Below are positions 17,195 to 25,538 of a stretch of DNA of 64,000 nt, in pieces. The translations under genes and the position numbers were made by a program. Within the stretch, counting starts at the first letter, position 1. Each line of letters opens with the position of its first letter. The notes below the pieces were generated by a model. That model searched no databases. It saw only the letters and a list, made by a program, of their open reading frames with translations, and was not told the DNA's origin. The stretch is from Candidatus Competibacter denitrificans Run_A_D11 (GTDB lineage: Bacteria; Pseudomonadota; Gammaproteobacteria; Competibacterales; Competibacteraceae): contig NZ_CBTJ020000020.1 of assembly GCF_001051235.1 (NCBI RefSeq), positions 248,001 through 312,000 of the forward strand. Direction: 5' to 3'.

Positions 17195-19099
17195 TCAACC
17201 TCCTCCCAAGGCTAGCGCAATCCGATAGGTGAAAAAGGCGGCGAGATAGGCCAACGCCATCAGATAGACGAACATGAACGCAGCCCAACGCCAGGAATTG
17301 GTTTCACGCCGGACAGCCGCCAGCGTCGCCAGGCATTGCGGGGCGAACACGTACCACGCCAGCAGCGAGAGTGCGGTCGCCAGCGTCCAGTGTTGGGCCA
17401 GCGTGGCGGACAAGGCTTCCGTAACCGCCCCCTCGTCACCGCTCAGAGCATAAACCGTACCGAGCGCTGCGACAGCTACCTCGCGCGCCGCTAGCCCTGG
17501 CACCAGGGCGATAGCAATCTGCCAGTTGAAGCCGATGGGCGCCAGCAGCGGTTCCAATCCACGCCCGATCATGCCGGCGAAACTGTAATAAATCGCCGGT
17601 TCCGTTGCTCCCGTCGGCGGTGCCGGAAAGGTCGAGAGAAACCAGAGAATGACCATCAGGCTCAGGATAATGGTACCGATCCGCCGCAGGAAGATTTTCA
17701 CCCGATCCCACAAGCCGAGTAGCACGTTGGCCGGATTGGGCCATTTGTAGCTTGGCAATTCCATCAACAATGGTTGTCGGCCACCTTTCAGCAGCGTTAA
17801 GCGCAGCACAGCCGCCACCACCAAGGCGCCGACGATGCCGGTTGCGTACAATCCGAACATCACCAGACCCTGCAAGCCGACGCTGCCCCATACCAGCGTG
17901 TCGGGAATAAAGGCGGCGATCAACAGGACATAAACCGGTAGGCGGGCCGAGCAGGTCATCAGCGGTGCAATCAGGATGGTGACGAGACGATCCAGCGGAT
18001 GAGAGATCGCACGGGTGGCCATGATGCCGGGAACGGCACAAGCGAAGCTGGAGAGTAGAGGAATGAATGCACGACCGTTCAGACCGGCCGCGCTCATCAG
18101 TCGATCCATGAGAAAGGCGGCGCGGGTCATATAACCCGAATCTTCCAACAGCAGAATAAACAGAAACAGGATCAAAATCTGCGGCAGGAAAATCACCACG
18201 CCGCCGACACCGGCCACGATACCATCCACCAGCAGGCTCTTAAGCAGGCTCTCCTCCATGTGCGCGTTAAGCCACTGCTGCAAAGTTACCATGCCACCAT
18301 CGATCCAATCCATCGGGGTTGCCGCCCAACTGAAGACCGCCTGGAACATCAGAAACAGCAGGGCAAGCAGAATCACCGGGCCGGCGATAGGATGCAGCAG
18401 CACCCGATCCAGTTGGCGAGTGAAGCGCGCTGGCGTACCTTCCTCCACCATCGCTTGCCGCAAGACCCGTTCCACTTCCCGGTGATAAGCGCGAATGGCA
18501 TCCACTGAAGGTTCTTGCCAGCCGTCGATGGTACGAGCGCCATCGCTAGCCAATCGCTGCCGCAACAGGGCATCGATCTGGCCGAGAAGATTTTGCACAC
18601 CGCTCTTGTGCATAGCGACCGTCGTGACTACTGGAATACCCAGTTCACGCGATAGCGCATCAATGTCGATCCGGCAGCCGCGCTTTTGGGCGATATCCAT
18701 CATGTTGAGCGCCAAAATCAGTGGCCGACCCAACGGACGCAATTCCAACAGCAGCCGTAGATGCTGGTTCAGATTGGTGGCATCGGTGACGCAGACGATG
18801 GCATCGGGCAGGGTTTCCTGCTGCTGGCGACCGAGCACCACATCACGGGTAATGGCTTCATCCGGGCTGCGGGCGCGCAGACTGTAGCTACCCGGTAAAT
18901 CAAGCACTTCGACCGAATGCTCATCAGGTGTTCGCAGAAGACCGCTTTTTCGCTCGACGGTCACACCGGGATAGTTAGCGGTTTTTTGCCGGCCACCCGT
19001 CAGTGTATTGAACAGCGTGGTCTTGCCGCTGTTTGGCGGGCCGACCAAGGCAATGCGGGCTGATCTCAATGCTTCCACAGTCAGCGTTCCGGCGGTCAC
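17195..19099 (-). CDS. feoB: ferrous iron transporter FeoB
   Basis: The main Fe(II) permease of the inner membrane. The 634-residue protein has an N-terminal G domain: GPPNSGKTTLF (G1), the TANYPGVTVE switch region, DLPGSYSL (G3) and LNMMD (G4). A helical GDI-like segment follows, then a membrane part with two Gate repeats (GGVVIFLPQILILFLFILLLEDSGYM, SFACAVPGIMATRAI, TCSARLPVYVLLIAAF, GLAAREVAVAALG). It is shorter than E. coli FeoB (773), mainly in loops and tail, within the family range. It overlaps feoA by 4 bases and is followed by the Cys-rich small gene. Confidence 0.97.
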   Translation of the reverse strand: MTAGTLTVEALRSARIALVGPPNSGKTTLFNTLTGGRQKTANYPGVTVERKSGLLRTPDEHSVEVLDLPGSYSLRARSPDEAITRDVVLGRQQQETLPDAIVCVTDATNLNQHLRLLLELRPLGRPLILALNMMDIAQKRGCRIDIDALSRELGIPVVTTVAMHKSGVQNLLGQIDALLRQRLASDGARTIDGWQEPSVDAIRAYHREVERVLRQAMVEEGTPARFTRQLDRVLLHPIAGPVILLALLFLMFQAVFSWAATPMDWIDGGMVTLQQWLNAHMEESLLKSLLVDGIVAGVGGVVIFLPQILILFLFILLLEDSGYMTRAAFLMDRLMSAAGLNGRAFIPLLSSFACAVPGIMATRAISHPLDRLVTILIAPLMTCSARLPVYVLLIAAFIPDTLVWGSVGLQGLVMFGLYATGIVGALVVAAVLRLTLLKGGRQPLLMELPSYKWPNPANVLLGLWDRVKIFLRRIGTIILSLMVILWFLSTFPAPPTGATEPAIYYSFAGMIGRGLEPLLAPIGFNWQIAIALVPGLAAREVAVAALGTVYALSGDEGAVTEALSATLAQHWTLATALSLLAWYVFAPQCLATLAAVRRETNSWRWAAFMFVYLMALAYLAAFFTYRIALALGGG

Positions 19100-19449
19100 G
19101 ACGGCGCATACTCCAATTCGACCGCACCCACCGACACAGCCGGATCACCCAAGGGGCCGACCAGGACAGCATTAGCCTCACAACAGCGCAAGGCGACAGT
19201 CATGGTTTGGTTGATACGTACCGCCAGCGGATCGCGCCGCAGCCAGCCGTGATGTAATACCTCGATACAGGCGCCTTCTACAAAGCCCATTTCCAACAGA
19301 CCGCGCTCAATATCACGGTCACTCCCGCTGACGGCGAGAATGCGGCCCACGCTACCCGGCCGCATCTGCCCTAAGGGTTGCGTGAAACCCAGACCCACCG
19401 TGCAGCCCAATTCAAAAGCACGGCGTTCTGATGCTTTGAGCGCGTTCAT
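19096..19449 (-). CDS. feoA: ferrous iron transport accessory protein FeoA
   Basis: A small cytoplasmic SH3-like partner of FeoB. The 117-residue protein is a little longer than typical FeoA (75-90) because of about 30 extra N-terminal residues (MNALKASERRAFELG...). The core has LGQMRPGSVGRI, ERGLLEMGFVEGACIEVLHHG, DPLAVRINQTMTVALR and ANAVLV, matching the family pattern. It starts just before the bacterioferritin stop and overlaps feoB by an ATGA junction, so bfr-feoA-feoB is one transcript. Confidence 0.93.
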   Translation of the reverse strand: MNALKASERRAFELGCTVGLGFTQPLGQMRPGSVGRILAVSGSDRDIERGLLEMGFVEGACIEVLHHGWLRRDPLAVRINQTMTVALRCCEANAVLVGPLGDPAVSVGAVELEYAPS

Positions 19450-19914
19450 TTACGGATTCCCCACCGACGTTCTATTCTGGCCCGGTGCACGCAACATCTT
19501 GTCAACCTCATCCTTGTGAGTCAGTTCTTCGGCAATGAGTCGGCGAGCGTATTCTTCCAGGCGGACATCCTGGTCGCACACACAATCCAGTAGCCGGTAA
19601 TAGGCATCAAGTGCCGCTTGTTCGTGCGCAAGGGATTCCCGCAAGATATCGCCGATATCATGCTGTTCGGTTTCCAGCAGCGGCCCGATGCCCAAGGAAG
19701 GGTGGCCGCCCAGGCCGGTGATCAACTCGCCGGCTTGCCGAGCATGGAGCAGACTTTCATCAGCCTGGGAATTGAGCCAGCCGACGATGGGAAGTCGGTT
19801 ATACCCAAACACCATCAGTGCGTAATGGGTATAGCGCACCACGCCGGCCAGCTCCAATTCCATGATTTGATTGAGGATGCTGATCGCCTTACTTTTATCG
19901 ATTTCTTCATTCAT
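19450..19914 (-). CDS. bfr: bacterioferritin / ferritin-like di-iron protein
   Basis: A four-helix ferritin-like protein of 154 residues. Helix ligands visible: the ELELAGVVRYTHYAL glutamate, ADESLLHARQ (ExxH), LAHEQAALDAYY and EELTHKDEVDKML (ExxH), forming the ferroxidase centre typical of bacterioferritins. The frame is open upstream for 63 more codons to 20103, but that extension runs through the Fur-box promoter and lacks family similarity, so ATG 19914 (MNEEIDKSKAISI) is chosen; ggtggcagg lies just upstream. Co-transcription with feoAB couples iron storage to Fe(II) uptake, an arrangement opposite in sense to E. coli. Confidence 0.9.
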   Translation of the reverse strand: MNEEIDKSKAISILNQIMELELAGVVRYTHYALMVFGYNRLPIVGWLNSQADESLLHARQAGELITGLGGHPSLGIGPLLETEQHDIGDILRESLAHEQAALDAYYRLLDCVCDQDVRLEEYARRLIAEELTHKDEVDKMLRAPGQNRTSVGNP

Positions 19915-20017
19915 GGGCCTGCCACCTTTGAAAATGGGAGAGAGTCGTCTTAAATGGCCGGGACAGCACATAATAGTTGAGCAGCCCAGGAGGTTATTCT
20001 TTGCGTATTTTGAATGG

Positions 20018-20046
20018 ATTATAAGAAAAATGAGAATCATTCTCAA
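20018..20046 (-). promoter_or_regulatory. sigma-70 promoter of bfr-feoAB
   Basis: On the minus strand TTGAGA (20041-20046) and TATAAT (20018-20023) are exactly 17 bases apart. The expected transcript start is near 20011, giving a leader of about 97 bases before the bfr ATG. The Fur box overlaps the -35 and spacer, so bound Fur would block RNA polymerase. Confidence 0.75.
20031..20045. promoter_or_regulatory. Fur box
   Basis: TGAGAAT-C-ATTCTCA is a perfect 7-1-7 inverted repeat matching the known Fur motif (TGATAAT-N-ATTATCA) except for G/C at one position of each arm. It overlaps the bfr-feoAB promoter and lies 92 bp upstream of the divergent SagB-like gene. Confidence 0.85.
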
Positions 20047-20136
20047 TAAAAAATTGTCCAAGAGGCTGCCGATTTGCTGCACCGGATGGGTGGGTGAGAG
20101 CACTAACCATTCGTGGTGCTTGACAGGGATTAACCA

Positions 20137-21756
20137 ATGAAATCGAAACCTTCCGATGCAAACCGTTCAGCGGCCGTCATCGCCTACCACCAGGCCAGCA
20201 AGCATCACCTGGAGCGCTACGCGCCCGGACCTGGCGGATTGGATTGGGCCAACCAACCCGATCCGTTCCGCCATTTTACCGGGGCGCCGCGAATTGAACT
20301 GCCGTTGCGGGCTGATTCCCTGCCGACCCCATTCGAAGCCGTGCGCCGGGGCGAGCGGCCGGCGCCTTTTGCGTTGGAGCGGGATTCGCTAGCGATCCTG
20401 TTCGAGCTGTCGCTGGGTTTATCGGCCTGGAAGCAGCACGGCGGTTCGCGTTGGGCGCTACGTTGCAATCCATCAAGCGGCAACTTGCATCCCACCGAAG
20501 GTTATTTGATCTGCCCTACCCTCCCTGGCTTGATCGCCGGTGTCTATCACTATCTGAGCCACGATCACGCGCTGGAACAGCGCGCCGCGCCGGGTTCAAC
20601 AAGCTGGAGCAGCGCATTGCCCGGTGGTGTAGTGGTGGCGCTGAGTAGTATCCACTGGCGGGAAGCCTGGAAATATGGCCTGCGCGCCTATCGCTATTGC
20701 CAGCACGATGGCGGCCACGCCATCGCCGCCATCAGCTACGCCGCCGCCGCGTTGGGCTGGCGGGCGCGACTGCTTATCGATTGGGGCGATGACGCGCTGG
20801 CCGGATTGCTGGGACTGAATCGGGCGGATGATTTCGCCGCCGCCGAGCCGGAAGCGCCCGAAATCGCGCTATGGGTCGGCCCGGAACCATCGCCGCTCGA
20901 TCTGTCGGCTAACTCGCTAGCAGACGGATTAACCTTCCTGGGCCGGGCCAACCGGTTAAGCCATTCCCAGCGGGAATGGCCTGGCATCGCTGATATCGCC
21001 GTAGCCGCTCACCGGCCAAACGTCTCACTCACGCCCCCTTTCGAGCCACCAACGTATCCTCCATTGAGCGAATCAGGCTGTGTGGCCAACGCTGCGGCGT
21101 TGATCCGCCAGCGGCGCAGTGCGACTGCTTTTGATGGATTAACCAGCTTGCCGAGGGAGAACTGGCTGGCCATGCTCGACGCGCTGCTGCCGCGTCGCGA
21201 TGTACCTCCACTCGATACCTGGCCGCAAAGGCCGCGCGTGCATCCGCTGTTCTTCGTCCACCGGATCGCTGGCATCAGCCCTGGCCTTTATCTGCTGGTA
21301 CGATCCCCAGAAGTGCTGCCGCAATTGCGTGCGGCGCTACGCGGTGACTGGGAATGGTCGCTGGCTACAGCCGATTTGCCGCTCTATCGGCTCACCGCAG
21401 GCGATAGCCGTGACGCCGCCCAAACGATTTGCTGTCATCAGGAGATTGCAGCCGATTCCTGCTTTGCCGTGGGCTTTTTGACCGAGTTTGCCGACCCTCT
21501 ACACGATGCACCGTGGCGGTACCGAGAATTGTTTTGGGAAACGGGTCTGCTGGGGCAAATTCTTTACTTGGAAGCCGAAGCCAGTGGTCTTCGCGCGACG
21601 GGTATCGGTTGTTTTTTTGATGATGCCTTGCACCGACTGCTGGGATTAGATGGCTTGGCGTGGCAATCACTCTATCACTTCACCGTCGGTGGGCCGGTCG
21701 AGGACCGGCACTTGCAAACCTTGCCACCCTACGCTCATTTACACCGATTCAGCTAA
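20137..21756 (+). CDS. SagB-type nitroreductase/dehydrogenase, two-domain
   Basis: A 539-residue protein with two tandem nitroreductase-like halves. The first half has LFELSLGLSAWKQHG and NPSSGNLHPTEGYLI (FMN-binding region); the second has ALIRQRRSATAFDG (the typical RRSxRxF entry) and YRELFWETGLLGQILYLEAEASGLRATGIGCFFDD. Relatives include SagB/McbC azoline dehydrogenases and unassigned SagB-type oxidoreductases. No cyclodehydratase (YcaO), E1-like protein or leader peptide gene is visible nearby, so a role in peptide natural products is not supported. It is divergent from the Fur-controlled operon and may share its control. A hairpin follows the stop. Confidence 0.85.
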   Translation: MKSKPSDANRSAAVIAYHQASKHHLERYAPGPGGLDWANQPDPFRHFTGAPRIELPLRADSLPTPFEAVRRGERPAPFALERDSLAILFELSLGLSAWKQHGGSRWALRCNPSSGNLHPTEGYLICPTLPGLIAGVYHYLSHDHALEQRAAPGSTSWSSALPGGVVVALSSIHWREAWKYGLRAYRYCQHDGGHAIAAISYAAAALGWRARLLIDWGDDALAGLLGLNRADDFAAAEPEAPEIALWVGPEPSPLDLSANSLADGLTFLGRANRLSHSQREWPGIADIAVAAHRPNVSLTPPFEPPTYPPLSESGCVANAAALIRQRRSATAFDGLTSLPRENWLAMLDALLPRRDVPPLDTWPQRPRVHPLFFVHRIAGISPGLYLLVRSPEVLPQLRAALRGDWEWSLATADLPLYRLTAGDSRDAAQTICCHQEIAADSCFAVGFLTEFADPLHDAPWRYRELFWETGLLGQILYLEAEASGLRATGIGCFFDDALHRLLGLDGLAWQSLYHFTVGGPVEDRHLQTLPPYAHLHRFS

Positions 21757-21789
21757 AGGGAAAAGAGGGTTGATTCCCTTGTTTTCCCT
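21757..21789 (+). terminator. stem-loop directly after the SagB-like gene
   Basis: agggaaaa (21757-21764) pairs with ttttccct (21782-21789), with an inner aggg/ccct stem and a small internal loop; apical loop ttgatt. It starts at the base after the stop codon. No T-run follows, so efficiency is uncertain. Confidence 0.5.
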
Positions 21790-22156
21790 GAAGATCGTAT
21801 TAAGTTTGTATATAAAAGACTCGGTTTGCAGTAGTATGTCCTCTAGGTGGAGAAAAAATCAGTTTGCTGTTAAGTTTGCTTAACATATTACCAAAATAGC
21901 TATAGCATTCAACAACCAGCATATATCCTGCTCCTAGTAAACGTATTGATTTAAAAGCTGCTTTCCGCTACAGCTGTTCATCGAAACTGCTTCCCGCCAG
22001 ATTTGTGGTCGGCTTTGGTTTTTTCTAAAGCCATATAAAAAACCAAAAGAAAAGCGTTAATGACGGTATCCGTCTTAAACCGTTTGCCGAGGGGGTGAGT
22101 AAAACACCTTCTAATGACGCGACCAGCTCTCGCCTACTCGTATCAAGATCGGCGGC
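21790..22156. other. AT-rich intergenic stretch without a convincing gene
   Basis: About 370 bases clearly richer in A+T than the flanks. I see no ORF with family features. It holds small inverted repeats: ggcttt...aaagcc (22012-22032, with a ggtttttt/aaaaaacc alternative) and gacgg-tat-ccgtc (22062-22074). It may contain the promoter and leader of the EAL gene. Confidence 0.5.
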
Positions 22157-22162
22157 TTGACC

Positions 22163-23005
22163 ATGAATGATACTTTATTGCGGCAGTTAGAACTCAAGGC
22201 AGCCCTTCGAGACGCGCTCGCGCGCACCGAGTTCGAGCTAGTCTATCAGCCAGTCATGAACCTGTGGACCGGAGCCATAGTGGGTGTCGAAGCATTGCTG
22301 CGGTGGCGGCACCCCACGCGGGGCACCGTCTCACCCGCTGAGTTCGTGCCGTTGGCTGAGGAGATCGGCGAGATAACCCAGATTGGCTATTGGGCGCTGC
22401 GGGAAGCGTGCCAACAGATTGCTAATCTTCACCGCCGCACCGCTGTCTCTTTGCAAGTGGCGATCAATCTCTCAACGAGTCAGTTGCAAGATCCTGGATT
22501 AACTCAATGCATCAGCGCGGTGCTGGCGGAAACCGGCCTTGCACCTTCCGCGCTCATTTTGGAGATCGCTGAAACGGCGGTGATGCAAGATCCCGAATCG
22601 GCTATTGATCACGCCCATACATTGAAAACCACGGGCGTACGTCTGGCGATTGACGACTTTGGTGCCGGCCAACTCTCCGCTGACCATATCCGCCGTTTCC
22701 CAGCGGATATCTTGAAAATCGATAAATCGGTGGTGGATGGGATTGGCGCTCAAGGAGAAGGGCAGGCACTCACTACGAGTTTGATTGACTTAGCCGCAAC
22801 TCTTAAGCTGCGCTCAGTTGCCGAAGGCATCGAACGTATTGAGCAACTGGACCGTTTACGAGAACTGGGTTGTGATTTCGGTCAGGGGTATCTTTTTTCA
22901 GCCGCTGTCGAAGTTCACCAACTGGATCGGCTGGTCAGTCAAGGTGGCCGCTGGCCACGCAATCATCTGGGCAATGGGGGACCCAGCAATAATCGTCCAG
23001 CGTGA
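22163..23005 (+). CDS. EAL-domain cyclic-di-GMP phosphodiesterase (stand-alone)
   Basis: A 280-residue protein made almost only of an EAL domain. Motifs for catalysis are present: GVEALLRWRHP (EAL), AINLSTSQL (Asn), LEIAETAVM (Glu), AIDDFGAGQLS (DDFG), LKIDKS (Lys), AEGIE (Glu) and FGQGYLFS (Gln). So c-di-GMP hydrolysis is likely. No sensory, GGDEF or membrane segment is present. ATG 22163 is chosen; a TTG two codons upstream is also open. It is convergent with cysH at 49 bp. The substrate signal and partner are unknown. Confidence 0.9.
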   Translation: MNDTLLRQLELKAALRDALARTEFELVYQPVMNLWTGAIVGVEALLRWRHPTRGTVSPAEFVPLAEEIGEITQIGYWALREACQQIANLHRRTAVSLQVAINLSTSQLQDPGLTQCISAVLAETGLAPSALILEIAETAVMQDPESAIDHAHTLKTTGVRLAIDDFGAGQLSADHIRRFPADILKIDKSVVDGIGAQGEGQALTTSLIDLAATLKLRSVAEGIERIEQLDRLRELGCDFGQGYLFSAAVEVHQLDRLVSQGGRWPRNHLGNGGPSNNRPA

Positions 23006-23054
23006 TGTTGATGATGGGCGATCATCGCTGATTCGTTGGGCGCTGCGAGGGAGC

Positions 23055-23792
23055 TTAAACTTGCTCATGCAAACCACACTCGCGCTTGAGACCGAAGAAG
23101 CGGGTCTCCTCTGGGGTCATGCCATCCACCAAGCGTCGGGTCGTATGAACATCGCCGATAGAGACATAGCCCTGTTCCCATAATGGGTGATAGGGCAAAT
23201 CGTGTTGGCTCAAATAGCGGTAAACGTCACGGTCAGTCCAGTCAATCAGCGGATGCACTTTGCAACGGCCATTGCGCCATAACAGCACATCAAGGTGCTG
23301 GCGGCTCTTTGCCTGCTGTCGCCGTAACCCGGAGATCCAGGCCAGCGCTGCCAATTCCTTAAGAGCGCGTTGCATCGGCTCTACCTTGTTCATGTGGTTA
23401 TAGCGTTCAATCCCTTCTAAACCCTGTTCCCACAGCTTGCCGTAGCGGGCTTCTTGCCAGGCCGGCCCATACGGCGCCCGATAAATCTGTAGATTCAGCG
23501 CTAAGCGTTCAGCGAGTTCGTCAATAAAGCGGTAAGTTTCTGGAAACAGATAGCCGGTATCGATCAAGACCACAGGGATATCAGCGTGTTGAGCAACCAC
23601 CATGTGCAAGCAAACGGCAGATTGAGCGCCAAAACTGGATGTCAAAACCACACGACCGGGGAAATTTGCCAGTGCCCAGGCAACGCGCTTTTCGGCGCCG
23701 GAACTTTCCAGTTCACGATTCATCGCCTCAAGATCGAACCACGGACTTGGGTCTGCTGCCGATGAGTCCGGCTGCACTATCGCTTGCGTCAT
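23055..23792 (-). CDS. cysH: phosphoadenosine phosphosulfate reductase
   Basis: Reduces PAPS to sulfite in assimilatory sulfate reduction using thioredoxin. The 245-residue protein has the PP-loop-like [38 protein letters not shown] and the C-terminal catalytic [10 protein letters not shown]. No paired-Cys iron-sulfur motifs (CC...CxxC) are present, which points to the PAPS-type rather than the APS-type enzyme. The other cys genes are not in the window. It is divergent from the ABC importer across a 139-bp AT-rich gap. An aaagg lies 10 bases before the ATG. Confidence 0.93.
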   Translation of the reverse strand: MTQAIVQPDSSAADPSPWFDLEAMNRELESSGAEKRVAWALANFPGRVVLTSSFGAQSAVCLHMVVAQHADIPVVLIDTGYLFPETYRFIDELAERLALNLQIYRAPYGPAWQEARYGKLWEQGLEGIERYNHMNKVEPMQRALKELAALAWISGLRRQQAKSRQHLDVLLWRNGRCKVHPLIDWTDRDVYRYLSQHDLPYHPLWEQGYVSIGDVHTTRRLVDGMTPEETRFFGLKRECGLHEQV

Positions 23793-23931
23793 CGCCTGTG
23801 TGCCTTTTCTTGGCCGATTACCAACAATAATGCCAGTAAATTTAACTTTACGCTTTTGCTAAACTAACAATGAATTGATAAACCTAAAAGGAATTAATAT
23901 CTATATATTTATGCTGATTAATTCTTAAATA

Positions 23932-24747
23932 GTGACCTATGCTGACGGTCAACGCTCGTCGGCCGAACCCGATGATCGAATGATGCCAGCGCGACCCCTC
24001 TCCGCTTCTCCACTGTCCCTTGCCCCGCCGCTCGCAATCAGTTTGCGCAGCGCACACCTAACCTACGGTGGCCTTGTCTTATTTGACGGCCTTGATCTTG
24101 AATTGCCTGGTGGTGTCTTCACCTGTCTGCTCGGCCCTAGCGGCATCGGCAAAAGCAGCCTATTGCGCCTGCTGGCGGGCTTGACCTCACCGGGTGTCAG
24201 TGGTGACTTGCGCGGGAGTGATGGCCGGGGGTTAACGGGTCGGGTGGCCTATATGGCGCAGCAGGATTTACTATTACCCTGGTTGAGCGTGCTGCAAAAC
24301 GTCACTCTCGGTAGCCGACTGCGCAGCGAACCAGCGAATCGGGGTCGCGCACTGGATTTGTTGGCACAGGTGGGGTTAGCAGACAGCGCGTTGGTGCGCC
24401 CGGACACCCTATCCGGTGGGATGCGCCAGCGGGTGGCGTTGGCCCGCACTCTGATGGAAGATCGGCCGTTGGTGTTGATGGACGAGCCATTTTCAGGGTT
24501 GGATGCCCTCACCCGTCTGCGCCTGCAAGCACTGGCTGCCGAACTATTGGCCGGACGCACGGTCTTGCTGGTCACTCATGATCCGCTGGAAGCCTTACGG
24601 TTGGGCGAGCAGATCTTAGTGATGAATGGCCGGCCCGCCACCTTAAGTGCATTGCCCGATCTGCCGGGCGCACCGCCCCGCGATCCAGGCGACCCGGCTC
24701 TACAAGCGGCTTATCGGGCCATCCTGCGACGGCTGGAAGCCCAATGA
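23932..24747 (+). CDS. ABC transporter ATP-binding protein (ThiZ-like)
   Basis: The ATPase of an importer; 271 residues. Motifs: GPSGIGKSS (Walker A), MAQQDLLLPWLSVLQNV (Q-loop), LSGGMRQR (signature), PLVLMDEPFSGLD (Walker B) and LLVTHD (H-loop). The frame begins with GTG at 23932; ATGs at 23980 and 23983 are possible starts and would remove a low-complexity N-terminus. Neighbours are a permease and an NMT1/ThiY-type binding protein, together resembling ThiXYZ, which imports thiamine pyrimidine precursors. Related systems carry taurine, nitrate or other compounds, so the substrate is inferred. Confidence 0.88.
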   Translation: MTYADGQRSSAEPDDRMMPARPLSASPLSLAPPLAISLRSAHLTYGGLVLFDGLDLELPGGVFTCLLGPSGIGKSSLLRLLAGLTSPGVSGDLRGSDGRGLTGRVAYMAQQDLLLPWLSVLQNVTLGSRLRSEPANRGRALDLLAQVGLADSALVRPDTLSGGMRQRVALARTLMEDRPLVLMDEPFSGLDALTRLRLQALAAELLAGRTVLLVTHDPLEALRLGEQILVMNGRPATLSALPDLPGAPPRDPGDPALQAAYRAILRRLEAQ

Positions 24748-25529
24748 AAAGTCTGGGGCGTTTGCTCTCGACACTGGCTGGTTTACTGGCGCTTTGGCAA
24801 GTAATCGTGACCTTCGGCGAATTGCCGCCTTATATCCTACCCGATCCATTGGCAGTCATATCGGTATTATGGAAAGATAGCGGGCCATTGCTCTATCATG
24901 CTGGAGTGACAGGGCTGGAAATCATTCTCGGCATGGTATTTGGGACGCTGTTGGGCTGTGCGAGCGCTCTGCTGTTGAGCTATTCACAACATGCTCGGCG
25001 CTGGCTGTTGCCGATGCTGATCGCTTCGCAGGCCATCCCGGTCTTTGCTATTGCGCCACTATTGGTGCTGTGGCTGGGCTACGGCATGGGTTCCAAAATT
25101 GCCATGTCGATGCTCATTATCTATTTTCCGGTCACAGCAAACTTTTATGATGGCCTGCGCCACACGCCGCGTGGCTGGTTGGATCTCGCTCGTGTGATGC
25201 TTCCCGGATCGCAACCTGGATCGCATCGCTGGGCGATCCTGCGCCACATCGCCATTCCCGCCGCGTTACCAGCGCTTGCCTCCGGTCTCAGGGTGGCAGC
25301 GGCGGTGGCGCCTATCGGCGCGGTGTTGGGGGAATGGGTCGGTTCCAGTGCTGGTCTGGGCTATTTGATGCTCCATGCCAACAGCCGAATGCAGGTCAGC
25401 TTGATGTTCGCTGCTTTATTCGTGCTGGCCGCCCTGGCGGTCCTGCTTTATTTTTTCGTCGATGCCGGCTTGAGACGGTTGCTGCCATGGCATCCCATCA
25501 CGCCCACAACCGATCCCGAAACCTACTGA
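24744..25529 (+). CDS. ABC transporter permease (ThiX-like)
   Basis: A 261-residue BPD_transp_1 permease with about six membrane helices (LLSTLAGLLALWQVIV, GLEIILGMVFGTLLGCASALLL, WLLPMLIASQAIPVFAIAPLLVLWLGYG and others). The EAA-like loop is ILRHIAIPAALPALASGLRVAA. Such permeases (SsuC/TauC/ThiX group) work as homodimers in the inner membrane. It overlaps the ATPase gene by ATGA and is 9 bp from the binding-protein gene, one operon. Confidence 0.88.
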   Translation: MKSLGRLLSTLAGLLALWQVIVTFGELPPYILPDPLAVISVLWKDSGPLLYHAGVTGLEIILGMVFGTLLGCASALLLSYSQHARRWLLPMLIASQAIPVFAIAPLLVLWLGYGMGSKIAMSMLIIYFPVTANFYDGLRHTPRGWLDLARVMLPGSQPGSHRWAILRHIAIPAALPALASGLRVAAAVAPIGAVLGEWVGSSAGLGYLMLHANSRMQVSLMFAALFVLAALAVLLYFFVDAGLRRLLPWHPITPTTDPETY

Positions 25530-25538
25530 GCTGAAGCA

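Noticed and set aside
19915..20103. 63-codon N-terminal extension of the bacterioferritin frame
   Set aside because: It crosses the Fur-box promoter and predicted transcript start; the conserved protein begins at MNEEID.
20137..21756. Azoline-peptide (TOMM) biosynthesis cluster
   Set aside because: Only the SagB-like gene is present; no cyclodehydratase or precursor gene within the window.
23793..23931. TPP riboswitch before the ThiXYZ-like operon
   Set aside because: I looked for the conserved CUGAGA-type THI-box elements and saw none in this AT-rich gap.
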